A stretch of 64,000 bases of DNA from CAZSMC01 sp964607755 (GTDB taxonomy: Bacteria > Zhuqueibacterota > Zhuqueibacteria > Residuimicrobiales > Krinioviventaceae). Positions 25,417 through 33,220 of this stretch are shown in pieces; positions within the stretch are counted from its first letter, which is position 1; the number at the start of each line of letters is the position of its first letter. The stretch is from assembly GCA_964607755.1 (NCBI GenBank), contig CAZSMC010000011.1, positions 19,783-83,782 on the forward strand, read 5' to 3'. The notes below the pieces were generated by a model, which saw nothing but the letters and a program-made list of their open reading frames with translations, was not told the origin of the DNA and did no database searches. The position numbers and the translations under genes are program-made.

Positions 25417-26613
25417 ATGCTGAAATTAAAATTCAATTTTCAGGATGTCTTTCGGGCACCGAGACTGGCGTTCAGTTTGCAACGAATGTGGATTCAGCTT
25501 GTAGGGTTGTTTTTCGGTTATCTCGGTTACCTTGTTTTTACCTATGCGAGTTTTTTAGCCAACGGGTTTCCATTCCAAACCGCGTGGGCTCAATATGGGT
25601 TGTTTCCATGCATTTTTGCCACTGGCGAAGTTTTTCCCTGGTACGGCATGGTGCTCGGGATTATTGGTATCGCCATTCTCGTTGTTGCTATTTTAATTAC
25701 CAACACCGCTGTGGCGCGCGCTGTATATATGTCAGCAAAGGGCAATACGTTTTATACCTGGCGTGAATCTTTCGCGTTTGCTTTTCGCAAGTCTGGTTCG
25801 GTTTTGTTGACTCCAATTTCTCTGGTTATCCTCATCGGTTTGCTTGTATTGGGAGCCCTGGTTATCGGATTATTGGGCAAAATTCCATTTATCGGTGAAA
25901 TTGGCGTCAGTCTTTTCACTGTGGTTTGGTTTTTGGCGGCGCTATTCCTTTTCTTTGTCGCTATTGTCGCGGTGATTACCTTGTTCTACGCGCCACCAAT
26001 ACTGGCGACAACAGACGAAGATGCATTCGAAGCTGTGTTTCAAACTTTTTCCATTACCTGGTCTCAACCCTGGCGGTTGATTCTTTATCAAGCCATCACT
26101 GTTGTTTTATCTATAGTTGCCATGGGCATCTTTGCATTTTTTGCAAAAGAAGCAATCGTTATTATGAACAGCCTCTTTGCTTCATTTATGGGAAGTGATT
26201 TTATCAACCTTGCCAATAACGGCCAGGCCATGCTTCAAAACTGGACGTTGATGGCGGAGCAGGCTGTCGAACTTTTGTATCGCGGATATGATGAACTAGT
26301 TTTCTTTTCCAGAGAATTTCTCATGGTCTCGGATGTGGCGCTTTCCATCGTCATATCTTCATATTTATATGCCTTGAGTTTACTGTTTATCGGTGGCTGG
26401 GTTCTTTCCTATGGTCTGTCTACCTTTAACGCAGGCAATACTATTGCTTATATTGTTATGAGGCAGAAAAAAGATGAAGAAAATCTTCTTGAACGTGTTG
26501 ATAAAGAGGAAGAAGAAGAGGAAGAAGGCGAGGAAAAAACAAAAGGTGAGGAATCATCTGAAGAACCGGGCGAAACGCAGGAAAGCGATAAAGACAACGA
26601 AAAAGACGAATAA
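25417..26613 (+). CDS. Multi-pass membrane protein with acidic tail
   Basis: A 398-residue membrane protein not assigned to a family with certainty. About six hydrophobic segments are seen (near 28-50, 75-100, 130-155, 165-195, 215-245 and 305-335), with a C-terminal cytoplasmic tail (350-398) made largely of Glu, Lys and Ser. The start MLKLKFNFQDVFRAPRLAF with an amphipathic segment and the AVARAVYMSAKG loop resemble uncharacterised 'glycerophosphoryl diester phosphodiesterase membrane domain'-like or DUF4013-like proteins. AAGGAG precedes the ATG. A possible promoter (TTGACT at 25340, TATAAT at 25366) has poor 20-base spacing. A terminator follows. Confidence 0.7.
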   Translation: MLKLKFNFQDVFRAPRLAFSLQRMWIQLVGLFFGYLGYLVFTYASFLANGFPFQTAWAQYGLFPCIFATGEVFPWYGMVLGIIGIAILVVAILITNTAVARAVYMSAKGNTFYTWRESFAFAFRKSGSVLLTPISLVILIGLLVLGALVIGLLGKIPFIGEIGVSLFTVVWFLAALFLFFVAIVAVITLFYAPPILATTDEDAFEAVFQTFSITWSQPWRLILYQAITVVLSIVAMGIFAFFAKEAIVIMNSLFASFMGSDFINLANNGQAMLQNWTLMAEQAVELLYRGYDELVFFSREFLMVSDVALSIVISSYLYALSLLFIGGWVLSYGLSTFNAGNTIAYIVMRQKKDEENLLERVDKEEEEEEEGEEKTKGEESSEEPGETQESDKDNEKDE

Positions 26614-26632
26614 TTATTTATAATCAATATGC

Positions 26633-26668
26633 AAAAGCCGGCGTGTAAAGTATACTCGCCGGCTTTTT
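26633..26668 (+). terminator. Intrinsic terminator
   Basis: AAAAGCCGGCG and CGCCGGCTTTTT form an 11-bp stem around a 13-base loop, ending in a T tract, between the membrane protein and the cold-shock gene. Confidence 0.85.
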
Positions 26669-26721
26669 CTATTCAATCGAATTTGACATTCGCAAAAAGT
26701 TGGAATGGAGGTATATATACT

Positions 26722-26925
26722 ATGCGTTTCGGCGTTGTAAAAAACTGGGACCCGTTAAAAAGATACGGCTTTATAAATACGGATGAAGACATTGATGTTT
26801 TCGTTCATATTTCCGATTTGGCTGCTGGCTTAAAAGCCGATGATATGGAAGAGGGTCTTTACGTAAAGTTTGATATAAAGAGTGATATAAAGGGTGACAA
26901 GGCTGTCAATGTCAGAAAAGCGTGA
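26722..26925 (+). CDS. Cold-shock domain protein
   Basis: A 67-residue single cold-shock (OB-fold) protein binding single-stranded RNA or DNA. RNP1 is RYGFINTD near residue 14 and RNP2 is VFVHIS near 29. The ATG at 26722 follows GGAGG by ten bases; the longer open frame upstream crosses the terminator and is not used. It differs from classic CspA in the KNWDPLKRYGFI start (family usually K-W-F-N-xx-K-G-F-G-F-I). Located just before the GYF-MinD gene. Confidence 0.88.
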   Translation: MRFGVVKNWDPLKRYGFINTDEDIDVFVHISDLAAGLKADDMEEGLYVKFDIKSDIKGDKAVNVRKA

Positions 26926-26985
26926 CAGATATTGAGCCGGCTCATCCATAGCGACGAATTGGCAAGAGTCAGGAGTTGCAAGACA

Positions 26986-28275
26986 ATGTCAGAAGTTTTT
27001 GTCAAGATTAAAAATGAACAGATCGGACCACTTAGCTATTCTGAAATCGGACACCTGGTCGAGAACGGAGAATTCGAAAAAGATGATCTGGTTTTTGAAG
27101 AAGATTCTCAGGAATGGGTTCAAGCCCACCAGGTAGACGAATTTAAACACTTTTTTAACAACGGTTCTGATAGCGAGCGCAAAAGGACGGTATATGCAAT
27201 CGGAGGCGGTAAGGGCGGTATAGGTAAAACTGTGTTAACTGCTTCTCTTGGTATTGGCATGGCATCTATGGGCAAGGACGTGATTATCGTGGATGCGGAC
27301 CTGGGAGGAGCTAATCTTCATACGTGTATGGGCATTCTCGAACCCGAATACACATTTTATCATTTTTACACGCTTCAGCGGGAAAGTCTGGAAGACATTT
27401 GCCTGGAAACACCGATTGATAATTTAAGGCTGATCAGCGGTTCATGCGGCACGCTGGGGCTGGCCAATCCCCGGTACCATCAAAAACAAAAATTCATCCG
27501 GCATTTGCACAAGCTCGATGCCGACCATATTTTATTGGACCTCGGCGCCGGGTCCTCGTATAATGTCATTGACTTTTTTATCGCCGCAGATGAAGGTATT
27601 TTAATCACCACACCTGAACCGACAGCTATTCAGGAAACATTCAACTTTCTTAAAAAATCAATCATGCGCAAGCTGATGCGGGATTTCCGAAAGAATTCAC
27701 CTGTGGAAGATATTTTTGATAACTATCTGAATTCTGAGCCCGGTAAAATGCAATTCACCATGGACGATATTATCCGGGATGTTAAACAAGTCAACACCGA
27801 AGCATCTGCATATATTGAAGATTTTATAGCATCTTACCGACCAAAGCTTATCCTGAACATGGTGCATTCTTTTAAAGAAATCAAAGAAGGGGATGCATTT
27901 AAAACGGCTTCACATGAGCTGCTTGGCGTTGACGTGGATTACATCGGTTATGTTGATTACGATGATAATGTCCGAAAATCGGTTAAACAGTTGCGCCCTT
28001 TTATTGTTGCCAATCCAAAATCTAAAGCCTCTAAAAGTCTGACAAAACTCATCACGGTTGGTCTTTTACAAAAAAAAGGTTTGAAAAGTTACCAGGACAG
28101 ACGTCATGTGATGCGGATTTTAAAGGAAGAATCCCAGGAATATCCTGAAAACAATTTGGGTGAAGGTGATACGATCTGTTCGGTCAATTGTTTTTATTGG
28201 GGAGAGTGTGAATATCAAAACGGCGGCTATCCGTGCCCGATACGCAATTTCAATCCGATTTTTAAACGCTATTAA
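26986..28275 (+). CDS. MinD/ParA-family ATPase with N-terminal GYF domain and C-terminal Cys motif
   Basis: A 429-residue protein. Residues 1-55 look like a GYF_2 domain (NEQIGPLSYSEIGHLVENG, ending in SQEWVQA), a peptide-binding module. A MinD/FlhG-type ATPase follows (about 65-380) with the deviant Walker A KGGIGKT near 74, DADLGGAN near 103 and an LLDLGAG switch. The last 30 residues hold four Cys (CSVNC, GEC, YPC), a possible metal site. The ATG at 26986 is preferred because AGGAG precedes it; an upstream in-frame TTG lacks one. Proteins with this layout are known in deltaproteobacteria and FCB bacteria as uncharacterised; a role in positioning a membrane or motility structure is inference. 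Confidence 0.8.
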   Translation: MSEVFVKIKNEQIGPLSYSEIGHLVENGEFEKDDLVFEEDSQEWVQAHQVDEFKHFFNNGSDSERKRTVYAIGGGKGGIGKTVLTASLGIGMASMGKDVIIVDADLGGANLHTCMGILEPEYTFYHFYTLQRESLEDICLETPIDNLRLISGSCGTLGLANPRYHQKQKFIRHLHKLDADHILLDLGAGSSYNVIDFFIAADEGILITTPEPTAIQETFNFLKKSIMRKLMRDFRKNSPVEDIFDNYLNSEPGKMQFTMDDIIRDVKQVNTEASAYIEDFIASYRPKLILNMVHSFKEIKEGDAFKTASHELLGVDVDYIGYVDYDDNVRKSVKQLRPFIVANPKSKASKSLTKLITVGLLQKKGLKSYQDRRHVMRILKEESQEYPENNLGEGDTICSVNCFYWGECEYQNGGYPCPIRNFNPIFKRY

Positions 28276-28279
28276 TTAT

Positions 28280-28312
28280 AAATCCCCGCATTAGGGTGTG
28301 ATGCGGGGATTT
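28280..28312. terminator. Bidirectional intrinsic terminator
   Basis: A perfect 12-bp stem (AAATCCCCGCAT/ATGCGGGGATTT) with a 9-base loop separates the convergent MinD-like and subtilase genes. Confidence 0.85.
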
Positions 28313-28326
28313 ATAATGCCATACCA

Positions 28327-31191
28327 TTATTTTTCACTGAACGATATAGGAACTTGAACCGCCATTCGTTCATCATCATCTGAAGTAAATTCAATATAGC
28401 CGAAATAGTGATAATCATCCGGTACCACGAACGGCGCTTTTTGCAGTTCAAAGCTGAGTTCAGCAGAGACACCCGGGTACAAATTTAACCGGGATTCACC
28501 GCTTTTTTCAACGGATAAAGAAATATTTTCCTTTGTTTCGTAAATTTCCAAGAGTTCGAGTTGCCAGGGATCGGATGCTTTATCCGGATCAGTAAACGCG
28601 GCAATAATTTTCAGCGTGTACTCTCCGGGTGTTGGATCGAACGAAGAAACACTTTTCCGTTGTATGAATCCATCATTTAAGACAAACTGGCCGTTCTTGT
28701 CAATGACGTTAAAAGCCACATCCGTGAACAAACCCCAGGTTTCTTTCGACATTTCCAGCCGCAGGGTGAGCCGCTCAATATCATCACTTATTTTAATCGG
28801 ATGTTCAAAAACATCTGACGAGATATTCAGAGTCTCCTTTTTTTGATAACCGCGCAGTCTACCTTTGGCTGTGCCTTTAAATGCGGTAAAATGATTGATC
28901 ACATCAAAGCTGCCTCGCGGATTCTCGCCGTTCTTATAAGTAAAACTTTTGAGCGTATCCGGCTGGATGTCGAGTCCGTCAAATGTGACGCGCAGGTCAT
29001 ACGTCGATGTTTTCGGTGTATTGTAATAAGAAAATGGCACGATTTCCCATACCCCGGGATCAAGGTGCTGGCGCGGTACGGTTATGCGAACCGGTTCTTT
29101 CCTGTCCGGATTGATTGCCGGTAAACGTTCATATAGCACGCCGTCTGGTTTGTGAAGATAACCGTAAATTTTACACCATTTATTGTCGCTTGCCTTTAAC
29201 GTCACTGTCATTGCTGACGCGCCGGGTGGAATATTGACAAAATAGCGGTGATGCTGGCCGGCTTTTAACGTTTTTGCTGTAACATTTAACGAATAATTGT
29301 TTTGCGGAGTCGCTTGAAAAGGCACAATCGCTGTCGCTAAAATCTGAAACTCGGGAATATCTTTGCCCGGACCTGATTTCGGTAATGCGGTAATCGTAGC
29401 CACGTAAAGACCAGGCTTGATGAGCTGATCGTGCTGATAATAAACACCGATCCGGGCTGACTGCTCACCGCGAAGATAAGTGGAAGCCTTGTCCAGCTTG
29501 AGCCAGGATTGATCGCATTCTAACCGGAAAGCACGATAGAAATCCGCTTTTTGTTGTGCTGTCATGGTTTCAGGAAACATCGGTTTCACATTGAAAACCT
29601 GTTTCTCATCCTCGGGGGGAATATAAGCGCCTGTTCGCCAATAGGCCATTTGCCCTTTATCATCATTAAAACTGGGACAAGTTGTTTCAATTTCATAGTC
29701 CATCAGTTTTTTATGCTCGTTTCGTTCGGCATAAATTTTTAACAGAGAAAATGCTTTTTCAATATTAATGACGCCAGTTCCCTGATCTAACGGTGTGTAT
29801 CCGGGGATGGGGGAGGCGCTGTGTTTCATGGCGCGTTTTAATAAAGCCGCATTGTACGGAATATCCTGCTGTTCACACGCGCTTATCAAAATAGCGGCAG
29901 CGCCGGCAGCCTGGGGACACGCCATGGATGTCCCCCATTTATTTTCCCGGGTATCAAAGTAGGGAACCGAGCTGCTAGCAGAACCAGGAGTTACAAAATC
30001 GGGCTTACGCAGCTCTCCCCCTCGAGAACTAAAATGAAAAATGCAGTCACTATTGATATTAAATCCATAAGAATCTCTGGCGTGTTCATGCGGCATCATC
30101 GCGCCGATAGAAGCGACCCGGGATGCGCCAGCAGGATTGCCGGTGGTGCTTAGCCCCGGCCCCTCGTTGCCATTGGAAGTGACCACCAGAATGTTGTCGT
30201 GGTCATCCATGAGTTTGTTCAAAAATTTTTCAATATCAGCCTGCCCCTCGATTTCTGATCCCACGCCATAACTCATCGAGAAAACTATGGGCATGTCATG
30301 TTCTTCAGCATAATCAACACCGTATTCATAGGCTTTTTTCATCGACCCTGTTGTTGTGGCGCCGCCAGCAAGCGTGGCGTTGCCGATTTTGCATGAAATG
30401 ATATTGGCGCCTGGTGCAATGCCGTGCTGTGTTAGTTCACCAAAAAGTTGATAGCCCGCCGCAATGCCAGCGCAATGGGTGCCGTGTGAATTATCCGGGG
30501 TATGCAGAGATGCAATTTTTTCGTCTGGACGGATGTTTAAGGCACAAGTTAGCACTCTGCCCTGATCTTGCGGGTTTCTTCCGGCAAAGGTAAACGAGTC
30601 ATAATCGTACCGGTAGCTAAAGCGGGGATTTTCATCGAGCAAACTGCCGTCAGCGTCTTCATCCAGATAATAAACCCAGCGTTCTTTATCATCTACTTTG
30701 ATTGGAAACGTAATTAGAGCGAATTTGTCATCTGTTGCGCCATTATTATTGATATCCTTTACTCTGCTGTTTGGGAACATCTCGTGCTCGTCAATGACTC
30801 CCATCCAATAGACCGAATCCGAAGGCTGATGAGTTAATTCGCTGAAATTTTCAAGCCGGACATCATAGGCAGTGAGCACCGGCTCACGCCCCAATGTATC
30901 GAATTCAGCTTTTTTTAGAGGAATATCGCCCTGGCCGGAAAAGTCCTGTACATCGATAACTTTGGTTTCTCCGGTGCTGGTTTCTAAAAGTCCGGGCACT
31001 CCCATATCCACACCGGAATCGCAAATAATGATCACCACGCCCCGGCCATCAAAAGTGGAATGGGCTTTGATGAATTGATAAGCTCCGATGGTATGCGTGT
31101 CCAGAAAATGCCATGGGGACTCTGGTAATTCGACACTGAAAACCATCGCGGTCATCAAAACAAGCACAAGCAAAATAATGTGATATTTCAT
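28327..31191 (-). CDS. Secreted subtilisin-family peptidase, tripeptidyl-peptidase-II-like
   Basis: A 954-residue S8 serine peptidase. A signal peptide (to about 20) is followed by the catalytic domain: Asp58 (CDSGVD), His236 (NSHGTHCAG), oxyanion Asn340 and Ser422 (GTSMACPQAAG). The unusually long spacing between Asp and His (178 residues) and the beta-rich C-terminal half are features of the tripeptidyl peptidase II branch rather than classic subtilisins. It lacks a T9SS sorting domain, so is probably periplasmic. The upstream gene (DUF1080) ends 10 bases before its start, indicating an operon. It shares the convergent terminator at 28280. Confidence 0.88.
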   Translation of the reverse strand: MKYHIILLVLVLMTAMVFSVELPESPWHFLDTHTIGAYQFIKAHSTFDGRGVVIIICDSGVDMGVPGLLETSTGETKVIDVQDFSGQGDIPLKKAEFDTLGREPVLTAYDVRLENFSELTHQPSDSVYWMGVIDEHEMFPNSRVKDINNNGATDDKFALITFPIKVDDKERWVYYLDEDADGSLLDENPRFSYRYDYDSFTFAGRNPQDQGRVLTCALNIRPDEKIASLHTPDNSHGTHCAGIAAGYQLFGELTQHGIAPGANIISCKIGNATLAGGATTTGSMKKAYEYGVDYAEEHDMPIVFSMSYGVGSEIEGQADIEKFLNKLMDDHDNILVVTSNGNEGPGLSTTGNPAGASRVASIGAMMPHEHARDSYGFNINSDCIFHFSSRGGELRKPDFVTPGSASSSVPYFDTRENKWGTSMACPQAAGAAAILISACEQQDIPYNAALLKRAMKHSASPIPGYTPLDQGTGVINIEKAFSLLKIYAERNEHKKLMDYEIETTCPSFNDDKGQMAYWRTGAYIPPEDEKQVFNVKPMFPETMTAQQKADFYRAFRLECDQSWLKLDKASTYLRGEQSARIGVYYQHDQLIKPGLYVATITALPKSGPGKDIPEFQILATAIVPFQATPQNNYSLNVTAKTLKAGQHHRYFVNIPPGASAMTVTLKASDNKWCKIYGYLHKPDGVLYERLPAINPDRKEPVRITVPRQHLDPGVWEIVPFSYYNTPKTSTYDLRVTFDGLDIQPDTLKSFTYKNGENPRGSFDVINHFTAFKGTAKGRLRGYQKKETLNISSDVFEHPIKISDDIERLTLRLEMSKETWGLFTDVAFNVIDKNGQFVLNDGFIQRKSVSSFDPTPGEYTLKIIAAFTDPDKASDPWQLELLEIYETKENISLSVEKSGESRLNLYPGVSAELSFELQKAPFVVPDDYHYFGYIEFTSDDDERMAVQVPISFSEK

Positions 31192-31201
31192 GCCTCGCTC
31201 C

Positions 31202-31840
31202 TTATGGTTTGTCAGACAATTTTTTCAACCTCAAATTGCGTACAGCTCCGGTAGTGTTCCAGGTAGTTAGTCCAAAAGGTCTTGCCAATAGAACTTCCGG
31301 CCGCAGAGAGAGCTCACGGCCTTTTATGTTGCAATCCACAATTTTTAAATCATTGATCCAGGCTTCAATCCTGTCGTTTTGAACGCACAGACGGATGTGG
31401 TACCAGCGACCGTTGCTAAAGGTTTTCAGCGTACCTGTCTCGTTATTGGCGGCATCGCGACCGTCCAGGCTGGACAATCCAACGACCGAACCGCCCCACC
31501 CGCCAACGACGAGGGTGAGATAATCCTCGTTAACCGGAAATGTCAGACCGCAAAAAAAGTCCTGCCCTTGAATACGGCTGGCTTCGAGTGTGACCTCGTA
31601 ATTCATCTTTGGCAGAGGTTGACCATCCCATGTCACCCCGCTGGCGCCATCACCGGCAGAGATGATCAATTTACCCCGTAGCACAATGACAGGCCCCTGT
31701 GTTCCATAATCGGTGATTTCCCAGTTTGTCAGGTCCTTGCCATTGAACAGCGTAATCACACTATCCACCCGGTGCGAGCTTTTTGCCACCAGACTTGAAA
31801 CGAATATGAAAAACAATACAAATAATGTCGCTTTTTTCAT
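31202..31840 (-). CDS. Secreted DUF1080 (3-keto-disaccharide hydrolase-like) protein
   Basis: A 212-residue exported protein with one DUF1080 concanavalin-like beta-sandwich: ITLFNGKDLTNWEI near the start, GVTWDGQPLPKMNYEV, FFCGLTFPV and the WYHIRLCV/IEAWINDLKI strands. Some DUF1080 members hydrolyse 3-keto-glycosides, others only bind glycans. The start ATG at 31838-31840 has GAGGA upstream. A weak promoter (TTGACA, N17, TAATTA on the minus strand, about 31905-31880) may lie upstream. It is probably co-transcribed with the following peptidase. Confidence 0.8.
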   Translation of the reverse strand: MKKATLFVLFFIFVSSLVAKSSHRVDSVITLFNGKDLTNWEITDYGTQGPVIVLRGKLIISAGDGASGVTWDGQPLPKMNYEVTLEASRIQGQDFFCGLTFPVNEDYLTLVVGGWGGSVVGLSSLDGRDAANNETGTLKTFSNGRWYHIRLCVQNDRIEAWINDLKIVDCNIKGRELSLRPEVLLARPFGLTTWNTTGAVRNLRLKKLSDKP

Positions 31841-31993
31841 AACATCCTCAATAGTGTAACATGTCATTTGAATCGATAATTAACGAAAATCCTGCGTTAT
31901 GTCAAAATGAAAAATTCAAAATTTATAAACAAGAATATGAAACCGGGAAACAATATTTTCGTAATCAAATAAAAATGACAGTGGAGGTTCATC

Positions 31994-32146
31994 ATGAGAA
32001 ATATTGTTATAATTATGCTTGCCAACAATAGTATAGTAAAGGGCGATATCATAAATCGGGATCGCAATAGAAAAGTGATCGTCACTTTGAAAGACAATTC
32101 CAGAATTGAAGGCGGCCTACGCAATGTTGAACTCGTTGAAAAATAG
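31994..32146 (+). CDS. Small 50-residue protein of unknown function
   Basis: A 50-codon gene with a good ribosome site (GGAGG, six bases, ATG) and its own terminator directly downstream. The product begins with a hydrophobic stretch (NIVIIMLANN) followed by a charged part (RDRNRKVIVTLKDN and RIEGGLRNVELVEK) that looks like two short beta-strands of an SH3- or Sm-like barrel. No family is recognised. Confidence 0.55.
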   Translation: MRNIVIIMLANNSIVKGDIINRDRNRKVIVTLKDNSRIEGGLRNVELVEK

Positions 32147-32168
32147 AGTGCTAATATCCCGTTAACTC

Positions 32169-32203
32169 AAAAGCATCCGAGTTTCTTTTCGGGTGCTTTT
32201 TTT
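32169..32203 (+). terminator. Intrinsic terminator after the small gene
   Basis: AAAAGCATCCGAG and the facing TTCGGGTGCTTTTTTT form a hairpin (one G-T pair) ending in a run of T, 22 bases after the stop codon. Confidence 0.75.
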
Positions 32204-32265
32204 ATCTCTTTTCTTTCTGCAAACGTTCCTACCAAAAAACTGAAATTCATCTGCCCAGAGCAATA

Positions 32266-32294
32266 TTGACATTTGTTATTAAATTATGTACATT
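32266..32294 (+). promoter_or_regulatory. Sigma-70-type promoter for the EIIA gene
   Basis: A perfect TTGACA (32266-32271) and TACATT (32289-32294) are 17 bases apart; the start codon is 38 bases further on. Confidence 0.6.
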
Positions 32295-32331
32295 TTGGCT
32301 TATTTTTTATTGAATATTCAAGGAGTCCAGA

Positions 32332-32787
32332 GTGCAACTTTCGGATTATATGCGTGACAACCTGATATTTCTCGATTTAGAAGCTGAGGACAAAAAAACA
32401 GCTCTAATAAAAACAGTGGATTTGATGAAAGGTTCTGATGCGCTTACAAATCCGGAAAAATTTCTTCAAAGCGTTCTGGAGCGCGAACGACTGGGATCGA
32501 CTGCCATTGGCAAGGGTGTTGCACTTCCTCATGCACGCACACCGCACGTCAATCAAATTATCATTGCGATGAGCCGGTTAAAAAAAGGCCTCGATTTTGG
32601 TGCCGAAGATGGACAGCCAGTAAAGCTCATTTTCCTTTTAGGTACACCGCTTAAATCGGTAAGCGAATATCTCAACGTGCTTGCCCGCTTGTCCCGCACA
32701 ATAAAAGATGATAAATTTAGAAAAAAATTACTCAAAGCCGAAACTGCTGTTCAGGTTCGGTCTTTGTTTGAAGAAATAGAAGAATAG
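32332..32787 (+). CDS. PTS fructose-type EIIA (PtsN-like) phosphocarrier
   Basis: A 151-residue EIIA domain of the fructose/nitrogen (PtsN) class. The phosphorylated His67 lies in GVALPHARTPHV; the GSTAIGKG block precedes it and the LLGTP strand follows. The GTG start has AAGGAG upstream. There is no membrane EIIC or EIIB gene alongside, so it is likely a regulatory PtsN-type protein. PtsN homologues often affect potassium uptake and, in some bacteria, accompany rpoN; the presence of sigma-54-type promoters elsewhere in this window is compatible but no link is shown. Confidence 0.85.
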   Translation: MQLSDYMRDNLIFLDLEAEDKKTALIKTVDLMKGSDALTNPEKFLQSVLERERLGSTAIGKGVALPHARTPHVNQIIIAMSRLKKGLDFGAEDGQPVKLIFLLGTPLKSVSEYLNVLARLSRTIKDDKFRKKLLKAETAVQVRSLFEEIEE

Positions 32788-33220
32788 GCACCTGGCTCCT
32801 TATTTACCATTACCCTTGCATCCAAACTCAAAATTTTTTGACAGATATACGAACGAAACCACTGGCAGGCTTTTTCTGGCCAGCATAATTAACAGTGTGG
32901 TTGCCGGTCTGAGTGCTATTCTTTTTTCGATTTGCTGGGATGGCTGAATCATTTTGTTTGGCATCAATGTGCTAATTATTTTTCACCGCAACCTGCCTGC
33001 GAGATGTACGGAATAATTTTTGCAATATTTATATATTTGTGTGTGACAAATTTAGATGCATATTTTCCATGCATTAAATCTATATTAAACAATGATGTTT
33101 GATTTTGAGCATTGTCAGAATGAAAGACCGGATTTCATTTTGTGACATTTTTAATACCCGGATATTTCAATATGAATTTTCTATGGACAAAATAACAATA
33201 GCAGTAAATGTGAAAATGAT
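32788..33220. other. Intergenic region with an inverted repeat
   Basis: No gene is seen in these 433 bases. Near the right end TTTAGATGCAT and ATGCATTAAATCTA flank a short spacer (about 33051-33082), an imperfect palindrome centred on two ATGCAT boxes, about 140 bases before the next start codon. It may be a regulatory site for the serine protease gene. Confidence 0.4.

Noticed and set aside
26629..26721. Upstream extension of the cold-shock gene
   Set aside because: It runs through a strong intrinsic terminator; the ATG at 26722 has GGAGG and starts the cold-shock domain.
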